Source: Candidatus Nitrotoga arctica (GTDB lineage Bacteria > Pseudomonadota > Gammaproteobacteria > Burkholderiales > Gallionellaceae). From it: a DNA stretch of 64,000 bases. Below are positions 46,862-57,926 of this stretch, piece after piece. Below the pieces are notes generated by a model that was not told the origin of the DNA, did not search any database, and saw nothing but the letters and a program-made list of their open reading frames with translations. Each line of letters starts with the position of its first letter. Positions within the stretch are counted from its first letter, which is position 1. Made by a program: the position numbers and the translations under genes. The DNA lies in assembly GCF_918378365.1 (NCBI RefSeq), contig NZ_OU912926.1:2108001-2172000 (forward strand). The letters run 5' to 3'.

Positions 46862-48127
46862 GTGCCATCGACCCGACCCGACCCGGCCCATACAACATGG
46901 GACGTTGTTATCGTCGGCGCCGGACCGGCGGGAGCCGCAACCGCGATCACGCTGGCTAGGTTTGGCCAGCGTGTGCTTTTGGTGGAGGAGCGAGTATCCA
47001 CGAGATTCAAGCTGGGTGAATCACTGCCGCCGACCTCTATCGATCTGGTCAAACACTTCCTGGGAGACCCTGAAGGCCCGGAACAGCAACTTCCGGGTCT
47101 TTTCAGAACGGCTGGCAACGTTTCGCTATGGGCGACCGAGCAGGCCGATGTCGCAGACTTCTTCTTCACGTCGACCGGGTTCGGCCTGTGTGTCGAACGA
47201 TTGGCTTTCGATGAGGCCCTGCGCTCGAATGCGGTTGCCGCCGGTGCAACCTTGCTCAAGGGTGTTCGTTTCCAATCCTGCGCACGGATCGCTGACAGTA
47301 CTTTCAATTGGCAACTGAGGCTCACCTCGGAAACGCAGACGCAGCAGTATCGCGCCCGTTATCTGGTCGACTGTTCCGGTCGGCGGGCGGTCGTGGCCAG
47401 AACGCTTGGTGTCCCAACCGTCCACAATGACGACCGGTTGTTCGCCTATGCACAATGGTTTTCCTGCGTCGGCGACGATGATGACCGCTACACCCGGATT
47501 GAGGCCGCGCCACACGGCTGGTGGTATAGCAACCGCTTGCCAGGCACTGAAGGCAATGAAACCAAGCGATTGGTGGTTTTTCACTCCGACAAGGACCTGC
47601 CGGCGGCGAGAATGGCTGCGTGTCGGCAAGGTTTCGATCAGCTACTGGACGACTCGACGCATATCACGCCATTGCTCAAAGCGAGGGGCTATCACCCTTG
47701 CGGGACAATCCGAGGCGCACCGGCCAACAGCCAGCGACTACAGGACTTCTGCGGTGACGCTTGGATGGCGGTGGGCGATGCGGCGCAAGCATATGATCCG
47801 CTGTCGTCGCAAGGCATCGATAAGGCGCTCAGGACGGCCAGCCACGCCGGTCACATGATCCATTACGCGTTGACAGACTGTCCGCAGGGCGCGGCGGGAT
47901 TGGACAGCCGCAATGAATACGTCCATCAATACGATGAGCAACAACGCCAACTCTGGCAAGAGTACTTGTCGCAACGAGACTTCTACTATGGCATTCAGCC
48001 ACGCTGGTCTGATCAGCCGTTCTGGCAACGTCGGCGGCAGTTGGCGAATGAAGTTAATCGGTTGCAGATCGATAGCCCGCGTCCTACGACCTCACGTCAA
48101 TTGACGCAAAATTCAGATGGTGCATGA
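46862..48127 (+). CDS. LodB-type FAD-dependent maturation monooxygenase
   Basis: The 421-residue flavoprotein starts at GTG 46862, 3 bp after the oxidase stop. It has DVVIVGAGPAGAATAITLAR (FAD dinucleotide fold), CVERLAFDEALRSNA, and GDAWMAVGDAAQAYDPLSSQ with the second FAD motif. LodB proteins hydroxylate the tryptophan that becomes CTQ. The operon arrangement supports the quinoprotein call for the upstream gene. The 3' end overlaps the opposite-strand gene at 48084 tail to tail. Confidence 0.83.
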   Translation: MPSTRPDPAHTTWDVVIVGAGPAGAATAITLARFGQRVLLVEERVSTRFKLGESLPPTSIDLVKHFLGDPEGPEQQLPGLFRTAGNVSLWATEQADVADFFFTSTGFGLCVERLAFDEALRSNAVAAGATLLKGVRFQSCARIADSTFNWQLRLTSETQTQQYRARYLVDCSGRRAVVARTLGVPTVHNDDRLFAYAQWFSCVGDDDDRYTRIEAAPHGWWYSNRLPGTEGNETKRLVVFHSDKDLPAARMAACRQGFDQLLDDSTHITPLLKARGYHPCGTIRGAPANSQRLQDFCGDAWMAVGDAAQAYDPLSSQGIDKALRTASHAGHMIHYALTDCPQGAAGLDSRNEYVHQYDEQQRQLWQEYLSQRDFYYGIQPRWSDQPFWQRRRQLANEVNRLQIDSPRPTTSRQLTQNSDGA

Positions 48128-48581
48128 ATTCTCGCAGTATAAGCAAAGTCGCCGAGAATTCCGCAGTGGTCGGGATTGAACCTTGGGACGCCGGCCGCCC
48201 CTGCACGATTGACACAAGCCGGTTAAAGGTCTGCTCCACCAAATCGCGCGAGAGTGTCACGTTCGGCTGATCGGGGACGCCGGCAATCCTGGCGATGGTA
48301 CGAACGGACACATCTGTCGTGGAAAGTGTTGACCCGTTCACGATCGAGTGACGAATTCGGAACAGCTGGTCCTCCACCAGCATGATCGCATTTTCCATCT
48401 CGGCCTCGGTCGGTGGATTGTGCTTGAAGTGCCTGGCGGTTTTTACCGAACCCATTGGGAGGATTATCGGTGGTGCCGATTCAATTCCGCTTCGACTGGT
48501 GACAACGGTCTGCTCCTCTCCGATATGGAGCGTTGTGGCAGAGCCGCTGTCACCCGAATTTTCAATTTTAAAATCGCTCAA
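48084..48581 (-). CDS. Unknown 165-residue protein
   Basis: Starts at TTG (48581), with aggt upstream, and ends inside the LodB 3' end on the other strand. Contains FKHNPPTEAEMENAIMLVED and RTIARIAGVPDQPNVTLSRD; the C-terminal part is helical (FSATLLILREFMHHLNFASI). No family recognised. Last gene of a minus-strand run of small proteins. Confidence 0.55.
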   Translation of the reverse strand: MSDFKIENSGDSGSATTLHIGEEQTVVTSRSGIESAPPIILPMGSVKTARHFKHNPPTEAEMENAIMLVEDQLFRIRHSIVNGSTLSTTDVSVRTIARIAGVPDQPNVTLSRDLVEQTFNRLVSIVQGRPASQGSIPTTAEFSATLLILREFMHHLNFASIDVRS

Positions 48582-48617
48582 TTGTGCTTTTTACCTAGGC
48601 AATGTACCCATTTTGGT

Positions 48618-48954
48618 TCAGTCACCAGATACCGGTTTGATCTCGCCCTTTAGTCGCCAGAAACCTTTCGATGCCAAATCGGTGATGTTGGTGTAGGCAA
48701 TATTTTTTTCAAAGTCTTCCACGTGCGTCACCGTGTTCCCGGTAGCGGGCTCTATCCAGGTCACCATATACACGTTGGGACGGATTTCAGTCATGCTGAT
48801 CTCAAAATGATTCAGTGTTCCCTTGGGGTAGGAAGGGTCGGCCATCACCGTGACATCAAGGTGTTGAGCGTCGACGAAGCTCAGACGGTAGATGGCGTTT
48901 TTTGCCAAACACGAAGTCGAATTGCCCGCCAATGACTTGCACTTTACCGGCCAT
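48618..48954 (-). pseudogene. MoaF-like small barrel protein, frame slip in an A6 run
   Basis: ATG at 48954 gives MAGKVQVIGGQFDFVFG, then six A (48898-48903 on the plus strand as T) throw the frame. One base fewer restores NAIYRLSFVDAQHLDVTVMA, NHFEISMTEIRPNVYMVTW, and THVEDFEKNIAYTNITDL to the stop at 48618. The restored 112-residue product resembles MoaF-type lipocalin-fold proteins (YxxxW...NTVTHVEDF). Function in this setting is unknown. Confidence 0.6.
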
Positions 48955-49080
48955 GTTTTTTTCCTCTTTCCTCACAACTTGTTGGGCGCAAATGGATCCA
49001 CTGAAAAAACTACCGATAGCGCGCTCACCAGCGTCACCAATTTCTTTTTCAGCATGGATACTCATCTTGTTTCACGAACT

Positions 49081-49412
49081 TTACACTTGATCAGGTGGTG
49101 AGCTGAGCTCAACCAACGCGGCAGTTTGCTTGATGAACGTCAGATCCTTCAAAGTCAGAAACGCATGTACCTTGTGTTCCTTGAAGTCTTCCAGACGGAC
49201 GATCGTGTTGCCGCTTTTTTCCTGCCATGAAACCAGGTAGAGTTCATCGCGCAAATATTCAATGGTAATGTCCACCGAGTGGGATGAACCCTTAGGGAGA
49301 TCGGGACTGTGCTCGACAATAAACTCGAGCACCTTGTCACTGACGAAGTACAAATAGAACGACATTGAGGGGAACTCGACGTAATATCGTTCCCTATCAT
49401 CGGATAAACCAT
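49081..49412 (-). pseudogene. Second MoaF-like small protein, N-terminal frame slip
   Basis: The frame from 49365 to 49081 reads MSFYLYFVSDKVLEFIVEHS, then VDITIEYLRDELYLVSWQE and NTIVRLEDFKEHKVHAF, parallel to the neighbouring MoaF-like gene. In-frame sequence extends upstream as ERYYVEFPS, but the plausible start (ATG 49412, MVYP, with aggat before it) is one base out of phase. Either a slip occurred or a shorter start at 49365 is used. Confidence 0.5.
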
Positions 49413-49458
49413 ATTCCTATCCTCCCCACTTCAGTGCTATGTCCAGTTAATTGGTTCG

Positions 49459-49812
49459 TTACTTCTCCATTACTTCGATCGTCGCTCTCAACGGGCCAGG
49501 TCGGTTCAAGATTGCGCCGCCGGAATCGATTTTTCCAAACTTGATGAGGCCGTTCGAATAACTGAAATCCTTATAGAACACGGCCAGATTTCCCCAGGGA
49601 GCGTAATAGGTGATGTCTCCGATCGATGGGTCGCTTCCTGCCGGTGCGCCTTTGGTAGATAACTTCCGCGGCAGATCACTCACTTTTTCGGTCGCCGCAT
49701 AATCCGTTAGCGTTAGAGTTAGTGGAAGTAGCGAAATAAAATCTCTCGACGTTTGATTGTCGAAAAGCGTTGCGGTCACTACCGCACCTTCGATGGTCAT
49801 GCGAATTTTCAT
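49459..49812 (-). CDS. Cyclophilin-like fold protein
   Basis: A 117-residue protein: MKIRMTIEGAVVTATLFDNQ, TSRDFISLLPLTLTLTDYA, GDITYYAPWGNLAVFYKDF and a terminal ILNRPGPLRATIEVMEK. This matches the bacterial cyclophilin-like family (no known isomerase activity in most). It heads the small-protein run on this strand. gaagcgacc/agcagg before the ATG gives a weak ribosome site. Confidence 0.75.
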   Translation of the reverse strand: MKIRMTIEGAVVTATLFDNQTSRDFISLLPLTLTLTDYAATEKVSDLPRKLSTKGAPAGSDPSIGDITYYAPWGNLAVFYKDFSYSNGLIKFGKIDSGGAILNRPGPLRATIEVMEK

Positions 49813-49828
49813 GCTGGTCGCTTCCTGC

Positions 49829-50052
49829 TTAGGTCCCGTTCACAAATAACATGACTACTTCAGTCAGGTCGTATGGCGGCACACCTTCGTCCTCGGATGC
49901 GAATTCCCCAGCGGCGTAGACCACCTTGCCCCCTCCATCGTCAAGAGCGATGTGGTGTCTGCAATATCGGATTCCGGGCACGCGAAGTGGTCGCGATCCG
50001 GCACCACCAGATCGGCCAACTGGCTTTCCTGGATGCGGGGTGCCGCCTCAGC
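49829..50052 (-). pseudogene. C-terminal tail of an amidohydrolase
   Basis: Two frames give QLADLVVPDRDHFACPESDI with ADTTSLLT and, after a one-base loss near 49945, KVVYAAGEFASEDEGVPPYD. This is the usual end of YtcJ-type amidohydrolases (GxLADLVVxD ... TxVxGKVVYxAG). The rest of the gene is missing. Confidence 0.5.
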
Positions 50053-50199
50053 CTAAAAAGCGAGTGAAACCCTTCGCGTGAATCTCGCCGGTGAGTGCCG
50101 TCTGGCGATGTCGGTGACACCGCGCTCTACGAGGAAGCCGAGCACCAGAACATGAACTTTCATTGCCGGTGCCCGGCTCGGGGTATGTCTGACCGTTTT
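50053..50199. other. Spacer between amidohydrolase tail and GMC gene
   Basis: GC-rich, no recognised feature. Confidence 0.35.
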
Positions 50200-51816
50200 T
50201 CAGTCAGCGTTGCGGATCAGTTGCGCCGCTCGTTCGCCGATCATCACGCTCGGGGCGATGGTGTGGCCGCTGATCAGGGTGGGGATAACCGATGCGTCCG
50301 CAACCCGGAGGCCGGTAACGCCGCGAACGCGAAGCTGGGGGTCGACCACGGTGAGTGGATCCGAGAGATCGCCCATCCGTGCCGTGCCAGCGAGATGGTA
50401 TGTCGTGTACATGCTGCTCAAGATGGCCTCATGAAACACCGAATCATCCGCATCAACGGCAGGATAGACCGTTTCGGTGTACCGAGCCAGGGACGGTGTC
50501 TGCGTCAGCTTCTGTGCATGGCGCATCGCCTCGACGAGCTGCGCGCGGTCATCGGGATCACTCAGATAGCCGGGATCGATGATGGGCTTCTCGTGGGAGT
50601 CTGCTGAGGCCAAGCGCAGCGTGCCGCGGCTCTTCGGGTGCAACAGCACGGCCCATATCTTGTAGCCGTTGCGCTGCTCGACCTCACCAGCCTCAGCAGT
50701 CGGGCCGCCGACCGGGCTGTTCGACGCGATCGCCGGGTTGTAGTCGAAGAGGAGCTCGTAATCGGGAACCAGGGAGCCTCCCGTTCGGGAAACGAACCCG
50801 ACGCCATTTTGCGAGAAGAAGGCGGCTGGGCCGGAGCGGTCAGATCTCCATTGCGCGAGGGCCTCATCGGAAGTCGGGTCTGCTAGATAGGAGCCGCCGA
50901 CGCCGCGCGGGGCGGTCACCACGACCGGGGCGGTCGGATGGTCATGCAGGTTCTCCCCGACGCCTGGTACATCCGCAATGACCTCGATGCCGTGCTCGCG
51001 CAGATGCGCGGCTGGACCGACGCCCGACAGCATGAGCAGTTGCGGGGTGTTGATGGTACCCGCGGAGAGGATCACTTCGCGCTCGGCATTGAGGACGTGT
51101 TCGGTCCCGCCCTTCTCGTATGCGACTCCAGAGGCTCGGGTGCCATCGAAGAGCACCTTCGTGACGGTGGCCTCGGTGATGATGCGCAGGTTCGGGCGGG
51201 CGCGCACCTCGTCCGTAAGGTAGGCGTCGGCGGGGGTGCGGCGGGTGCGCGCCTTGAAGATGCTCTGATAGCGGTCAGCGACGTACGGTGTGGCACCGTC
51301 GACGTCTCCCCGCGGTCCGTACCCGGCCTCGGTGAACGCGAACAGCAGATCGTCCGCAAGGGCGGTCGGCGCTGGTAGGTCCGATAGCGTGATCGGGCCA
51401 CCCGAACCGCGCCACTCGGAAGGACCGCGATCGGTGTCCTCAATCCGCACGTACGTGCGGAGCGCTTCAGCTCCGTCCCAGCCGGCAGCACCCTCGTGGG
51501 CCCAGCGGTCGTAGTCACCGGGGACCCCCCGCAACCAGGCACCGATGTTGAGGAGGCACGAGCCACCGACTGCCTTGCCTCGAGGGTGCGTGATCGCGCG
51601 CCCTCCGATACCCGCCTGCGCCGTTGTTTCGTATTGCCAATCGGCCTCGCTGCCAAACAGCTTAAAGAATGCGCCCTGCGTGCGACTGGCCTCATAGACG
51701 TTCTCTTTGCCAGCCTCCAGAAGCACAACATTAACAGCGGGGTCCTCGCTTAGCCGCGAGGCGATGACAGGGCCAGCGGTTCCAGCACCGACGACGACGT
51801 AATGGGAACTGGACAT
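50200..51816 (-). CDS. GMC family FAD-dependent alcohol oxidoreductase
   Basis: A 538-residue flavoprotein starting SSSHYVVVGAGTAGPVIASR. It has HPRGKAVGGSCLLNIGAW (GMC signature 1), ILSAGTINTPQLLMLSG (signature 2) and a C-terminal YHLAGTARMG with HTIAPSVMIGERAAQLI. It would oxidise alcohols such as choline-like or polyethylene-glycol substrates. Codon use is strongly GC-rich and style is actinobacterial-like, suggesting acquisition from outside. It appears intact. Confidence 0.9.
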   Translation of the reverse strand: MSSSHYVVVGAGTAGPVIASRLSEDPAVNVVLLEAGKENVYEASRTQGAFFKLFGSEADWQYETTAQAGIGGRAITHPRGKAVGGSCLLNIGAWLRGVPGDYDRWAHEGAAGWDGAEALRTYVRIEDTDRGPSEWRGSGGPITLSDLPAPTALADDLLFAFTEAGYGPRGDVDGATPYVADRYQSIFKARTRRTPADAYLTDEVRARPNLRIITEATVTKVLFDGTRASGVAYEKGGTEHVLNAEREVILSAGTINTPQLLMLSGVGPAAHLREHGIEVIADVPGVGENLHDHPTAPVVVTAPRGVGGSYLADPTSDEALAQWRSDRSGPAAFFSQNGVGFVSRTGGSLVPDYELLFDYNPAIASNSPVGGPTAEAGEVEQRNGYKIWAVLLHPKSRGTLRLASADSHEKPIIDPGYLSDPDDRAQLVEAMRHAQKLTQTPSLARYTETVYPAVDADDSVFHEAILSSMYTTYHLAGTARMGDLSDPLTVVDPQLRVRGVTGLRVADASVIPTLISGHTIAPSVMIGERAAQLIRNAD

Positions 51817-51819
51817 GGT

Positions 51820-51873
51820 CGCTCACTCCTTGTTAGTAATGAATGGGAACGGGATATAGACGCTCACTCCTTG
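51820..51873 (-). repeat. Direct repeat of the ribosome-binding region before the GMC gene
   Basis: On the minus strand caaggagtgagcg occurs at 51832-51820, immediately before the ATG, and again at 51873-51861. The duplicated segment contains the Shine-Dalgarno sequence. Confidence 0.6.
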
Positions 51874-51993
51874 CCGGCACTGACCTAACGCTGTGCAATC
51901 GACGAGTCTGCTTCCATGCCGGCAAGAATAACAGCCCTAGCCAAATGTGTCACGTTATTTGTTAAGGGTTTGTTACCAAATAACCTATGCAAA

Positions 51994-52743
51994 TCAACTT
52001 GATCGAATGCGATAGTTCCAATCGCCGTGGAATTCGTTGCGTTCGATTTTGACGGTGTCCAGTTCGGCATCAGAGATTACCAAACCCTTGGGGTACTCAG
52101 CGGTGTCGAGTTCCGCTCGCACTGCCAAGCCGCTGCGGGTTTTGGTGTTGGCGATAAGGTTGACGATGACCTCATGACTGATCAGCGGACGCCCACGCCA
52201 GTTCATGGTGATGAACGAGAACAGGCGGTGTTCGATCTTGTTCCACTTGCCGGTGCCCCGTGGGAAGTGATGGATTTCAATGTCAAGTCCGGTTTCTTGT
52301 GCGAGGCGACTCAATTCGAGCTTCCATAGTCGCACACGATGCCCATTGCTGCCGCCACCATCGGAAGTAATGACCAATTGCCTCGCCTGCGGGTAGCGCT
52401 CCTTGCCCATGCTGAACCACCATCGCCGGATGGTTTGCACGGCAAATGCAGATGTGTCATGGTCAGTGCCCACACTCACCCAGGCCTCATCCGCGCCAAT
52501 GTCGTAAACCCCATACGGATTGGTACGCCCGAGCTCCTTGTCGATGAAGTCGTGGACCTTGACCTTTACTGGCTCACCGCTGGGCAGCCACTCTTGCCCC
52601 GCATTTTTATAGGCACCTACCCGCTCCTTCTTTTTCGTGTCCACTGAAATCACGGGCTGATTGGCTTGCAAGGCCACAGCTACCGAGGCGTTGATATGCT
52701 CGAACTGCGCATTGCGATCAGGGCTTTGATTGCCCTCCAGTAC
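51994..52743 (-). pseudogene. ISAzo13-family transposase, C-terminal two thirds
   Basis: The frame ends at 51994 and reads back to the IS3 boundary: VLEGNQSPDRNAQFEHINAS, YDIGADEAWVSVGTDHDTSA, RQLVITSDGGGSNGHRVRLW and IEIHHFPRGTGKWNKIEHRL, matching the DDE domain of ISAzo13 (Rhodopirellula-type) transposases. The N-terminal DNA-binding part is absent: the gene is cut exactly at the IS3 inverted repeat, and no remainder is found on the other side. Confidence 0.8.
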
Positions 52744-52751
52744 TGTAGTGG

Positions 52752-53929
<1,178 letters not shown>

Positions 53930-53979
53930 TTAGTACTCCTCTGATGGTGGATTTTCCACCTATCGAGGTGTCCGTGTAA

Positions 53980-54326
<347 letters not shown>

Positions 54327-54587
54327 TATACATAGCAGCTCTTTCAGTAAGATCAACGACTGGGTATTCCGGAATCAGCGATCACGATGCTCCAGAATAC
54401 CCATCTGCATCACAGGAAATCCGAAGGTCATTGAGACAGCAATCCGTTGCACTTAATCCCGATCAAACGCCGCCGCGAAGCCGCCTTCGCCGAGCACCCG
54501 CTGGAACACGTGCACGGACTGAAGCGATTCATAATACACCTCGAAGCGGGGACGATTGAGAAGGCACTTCAGTTTTCGCCCATGCCT
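54327..54587. other. Junction region without assignable gene
   Basis: ggtattccggaatcagcgatcacg and its partner ccagaatacc (about 54362-54402) form an imperfect inverted repeat (gggtattc/gaataccc). The minus-strand scrap LLNRPRFEVYYESLQSVHVF is open but unrecognised. Confidence 0.3.
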
Positions 54588-54734
54588 TCAGCTTGGTTTG
54601 GCGGCCGCACCGGCGCGCACCTTCTCTTCGATACGTCGCCCGACGTCGGCGTCGACACTTTTCCAGTAGTCGAAGGCGCGTTCCAGCACGGGGCTGCGCA
54701 CGTCGCCGAGCAAGCTGCTCGCAGTACGCCCAGC
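54588..54734 (-). pseudogene. Possible catalase C-terminal fragment
   Basis: The frame ending at 54588 reads [20 protein letters not shown] and [16 protein letters not shown], similar to the C-terminal catalase-related region (Y/WxxVDxxxGxRI). It joins directly to the phospholipase stop. A catalase N-terminal fragment lies at 40180 on the other strand. Confidence 0.4.
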
Positions 54735-54736
54735 GC

Positions 54737-56266
54737 TCACAGCAGCCACTCGATCGGCAACACCGACAGCACACTGACACCGAGGCGCCGCCAGAAGCCG
54801 GCATGTGGCTCTTGCTTGTGGAGCAGTTGGCCTTCAGAACGCTGTTCGATCCAGCCCAGTCTGCCGTCAGTGAGCTGGACGCTGTAGGCCCGCGTCTGCA
54901 CACGCCCGGCGAATATGTTGGCGGCGGTCGCCGCAAGCGTCGGGCTGTGGATGACAAATCCGAGTTCGGTGTTCAGTCGCGCGGAGCGTGGATCGAAATT
55001 GAACGAGCCGACGAACAACAGACTACGATCCACCACGAAGGTCTTGGCGTGCAAGCTGGAGGATGAGCTGCCGCCGAACAGACGGTGACGCGTCGGTGGT
55101 GCGGCAGATTCCCGTTTGAGTTCGAACAGGCAAACGCCAGCGGCAAGCAGGGGCTCACGCCAGCGCACATAGCCGGAGTGTACCGCCGGAACATCCGTCG
55201 CCTCCAGGGAATTGGTCAGGATACTGACCCGGACGCCGCGGCGAGCCATGTCGGAAAAGAAAGCTGCGCCCGACTCGGTAGGCACAAAGTAGGGAGAGAC
55301 CAATTGCAGCTCAGTGGCCGCCGGGGGCACGACGCGACGCAAGCGCGCCCACAAGTAATCTGACGATGCGGCGCGGCCCAGCGCCTTGGCGGGGTCGTCG
55401 CTCACGAACTCGGTGCGCGCCCATTCGAATGGCAGGCGCCGCGCCTGCAGGTCGCGCACGAAGGCGGATTGAGCGATGGCCTGGCGGTAGGCACGGACGG
55501 CATCGGAACTGCCTTCAGGCGGCACCGATGGCGCTGAATCGGCATCCCTACTTCTGGGCGGGAGCAGGCGGTCCAGCGGATACGCGGAGTCGCTGGCCCA
55601 GTATTTGTCGAAGTCGGACGACACCTGCGTCACCACCGAGCCGATTGCCAGCACGTCGAGGTCCACGAAAAGTACACCGGCAGTCGCGTCGAAATACTCA
55701 TCGCCGACGTTGCGCCCCCCGATCACCGTCACCTGGTTGTCTGCGGTAAACGACTTGTTGTGCATGCGACGATTCACGCGGGAGAAGTCGGTCACGTAGT
55801 CCAGCACGCGCCACTTCCGGTGGCGGAACGGATTGAAGAGCCGGACTTCGATGTTGGGGTGGGCATCGAGTGAGCGCAGCACGTCGTCCAGGTCCCGGGT
55901 GTTGTGGTCGTCCAGCAGGAGGCGCACGCGGACGCCACGCTCGGCCGCACGCCGCAGCGCGTCGAACAACAGCGAGCCGGACAAGTCGTTGCGCCAAATG
56001 TAGTACTGCACATCCAGACTGCGTTGAGCGGCATCCGCGAGCGTCGCTCGAGCCGCAAACGCATCGTGTCCGTCCGGCAGTGCCACGATCCCGGACAGGC
56101 CTGGATGAGCGTGCCGCAGCGGCTGCACAGCGACACCCAGACTGGTTTCGTCCGACTCCGGAACGGCCACGGAAATGCTGCGACCCTCGAGCGTGGGCAA
56201 CTTGCTGCACGCACAGAGCAGCGCAACTCCCGTCGCAGCGCATAGGCGCAAGAGCCCTGCCTTCAT
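54737..56266 (-). CDS. Phospholipase D family lipoprotein
   Basis: A 509-residue protein with a lipoprotein signal ([11 protein letters not shown]). Two HKD motifs: [20 protein letters not shown] and [20 protein letters not shown], each followed by Gx[26 protein letters not shown] precedes the first. This is the architecture of cardiolipin-synthase-like PLD enzymes attached to the cell envelope. Length and motifs are complete; GC-rich. Confidence 0.88.
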   Translation of the reverse strand: MKAGLLRLCAATGVALLCACSKLPTLEGRSISVAVPESDETSLGVAVQPLRHAHPGLSGIVALPDGHDAFAARATLADAAQRSLDVQYYIWRNDLSGSLLFDALRRAAERGVRVRLLLDDHNTRDLDDVLRSLDAHPNIEVRLFNPFRHRKWRVLDYVTDFSRVNRRMHNKSFTADNQVTVIGGRNVGDEYFDATAGVLFVDLDVLAIGSVVTQVSSDFDKYWASDSAYPLDRLLPPRSRDADSAPSVPPEGSSDAVRAYRQAIAQSAFVRDLQARRLPFEWARTEFVSDDPAKALGRAASSDYLWARLRRVVPPAATELQLVSPYFVPTESGAAFFSDMARRGVRVSILTNSLEATDVPAVHSGYVRWREPLLAAGVCLFELKRESAAPPTRHRLFGGSSSSSLHAKTFVVDRSLLFVGSFNFDPRSARLNTELGFVIHSPTLAATAANIFAGRVQTRAYSVQLTDGRLGWIEQRSEGQLLHKQEPHAGFWRRLGVSVLSVLPIEWLL

Positions 56267-56332
56267 GGGGTCATCGCGCCGAAACAGGCGAGCTTTAGAC
56301 CTTCGCTCAAGGTTCAGTGCCCGAAGCCGGGA

Positions 56333-57729
56333 TCACGTGCGCTTCTCCTGCCGGCTGAGCGGTGCCACCGGCGCATTGGTGAACAGCACGTTGAGTCCCT
56401 CGGCCATGGTCGGATGGGTCAGCAAGCTGTCGCGCAAGGCGGTGTAGGGCAGACCCGCCAGCATCACAGTCTGGACGACGGCCAGGAGCTCATCGGCCCC
56501 CGTCCCCATAGCCGTGAAGCCGAGCAACTGGTCGCTGTCGGCGGCGACCAGCGCCTTGAGGAAGCCGTGCGGCTCGGACAGCGTGCGCGTGCGCAATACA
56601 GCGGCCATGGGAATCTTCGCCACCCGGTAATCAACCCCGGCTCGCTGCGCCTGCGTTTCGTTGAGCTCGATGCGTCCGAGTTCGGAATCGGTGAACATGC
56701 AGTACGGCACCACGCGCCCACGAGATTGTCGCGCACGATGCGGAAGTCGTCGAAGGCGACGTGGGTGAATTGCGGGCTGCCGGCGCAGTCGCCCATGGCC
56801 CAGACGCCCTGCGCCGTCGTCTCCAGCCGTTCATTGACCTGCACGTAGCCACGCGTGTCCAGGGCGATGCCGGCTTGCTCCAGCCCGATGTCCCTGGTAT
56901 TCGGCGTGCGGCCGGCAAATATGAGGATATGGCTGCCGTCTATGCGCTGCGCACCGGCAGCGCCTCGCAGGTGGAACTGCACTTGCTCGCCGCTATGTCC
57001 TTCCACCCGCTCAGACTGGGCCCCGACGACGATGGCGATGCCTTCGGCGTTGAAGCGCTCCATGACCGCCTGCGCCACGTCGGGGTCCTCGTGGCCCGCG
57101 ATCTGCGGGCCCTGCTCGATCACCGTCACGCGGCTGCCGAAACGGCGCAGGGGCTGCGCCATTTCCAGGCCGATGTATCCGCCGCCCAGCACAATCAGGT
57201 GTTCGGGAACGATACCGAGCTCCAGCGCCTCCACGTGCGTCAGCGGCCCCGACTTGGCAAGTCCCGGGATACTTGGAATTGCGGCATGCGTGCCGAGGTT
57301 CAGAAAGACCCGTTCGCCCGAATAAACCTGCGTGCCGTCATCGCGCAGCTGTACCTCGATGGTCCGCGGCGCCACGAAGCGGCCCTCGCCCATCACCAGC
57401 TCGGCGCCGCTGGCCGCATAGTTCCTGCGATGCACCTTGATGAGGTCTTGAACCATCTTGCGTTTGCGCTCGCGGACCGCGGCCATGTCCACGCGCACCG
57501 GACCACTGGAGATCCCGAATTCCGCGCCGCAGCGAGCGAGCGCCGCCACGTGGCCGCTGTAGATGACGTTCTTGCTGGGCAGACAGGCGCTGTTCGGACA
57601 GGAACCGCCCACCAGCGCGCGTTCGATGACGACGGTGCGATGGCCCGCCTTGGCCATCGTCCACGCAAGATACTTGCCGGACTCTCCGCTGCCGAGAACG
57701 AGGATGTCGCAGGACTGGACTCCAAGCAT
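56333..57729 (-). pseudogene. Pyridine nucleotide-disulfide oxidoreductase, frameshifted
   Basis: ATG at 57729 has aggag upstream. DILVLGSGESGKYLAWTMAK binds FAD, ALVGGSCPNSACLPSKN has the redox cysteines (GGSCxxxxC), LIVLGGGYIGLEMAQPLRR binds NAD(P), and GVWAMGDCAGSPQFTHVAFD follows. After a single-base loss near 56715 the frame changes to VVPYCMFTDSELGRIELNET and ends with the dimerisation domain (LLTHPTMAEGLNVLF). Otherwise a complete 465-residue enzyme of the mercuric reductase/dihydrolipoamide dehydrogenase-like type; no merA-specific domain. Confidence 0.82.
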
Positions 57730-57926
57730 GAGGTTGACTCCTGTGGTGGCGCCCCGTATCACGGGACTGTAGGAATGACTCTACGCTCGAACGTCGGAGC
57801 CGACAAGGCGATATTGGCGAGTGACGCGACGTCTGCAAGCGTGTAGCGTGTAGCATCGACACGAAGGGAGCCATGGAAGGACAATTACCATGAAGCACAT
57901 TCCCGACAGAATGGTCTCTTGCCATT

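Noticed and set aside
56761..57846. 361-codon plus-strand open frame
   Set aside because: It lies wholly opposite the disulfide oxidoreductase, whose FAD, redox-cysteine and NAD motifs are unmistakable; the frame is a GC-rich shadow.
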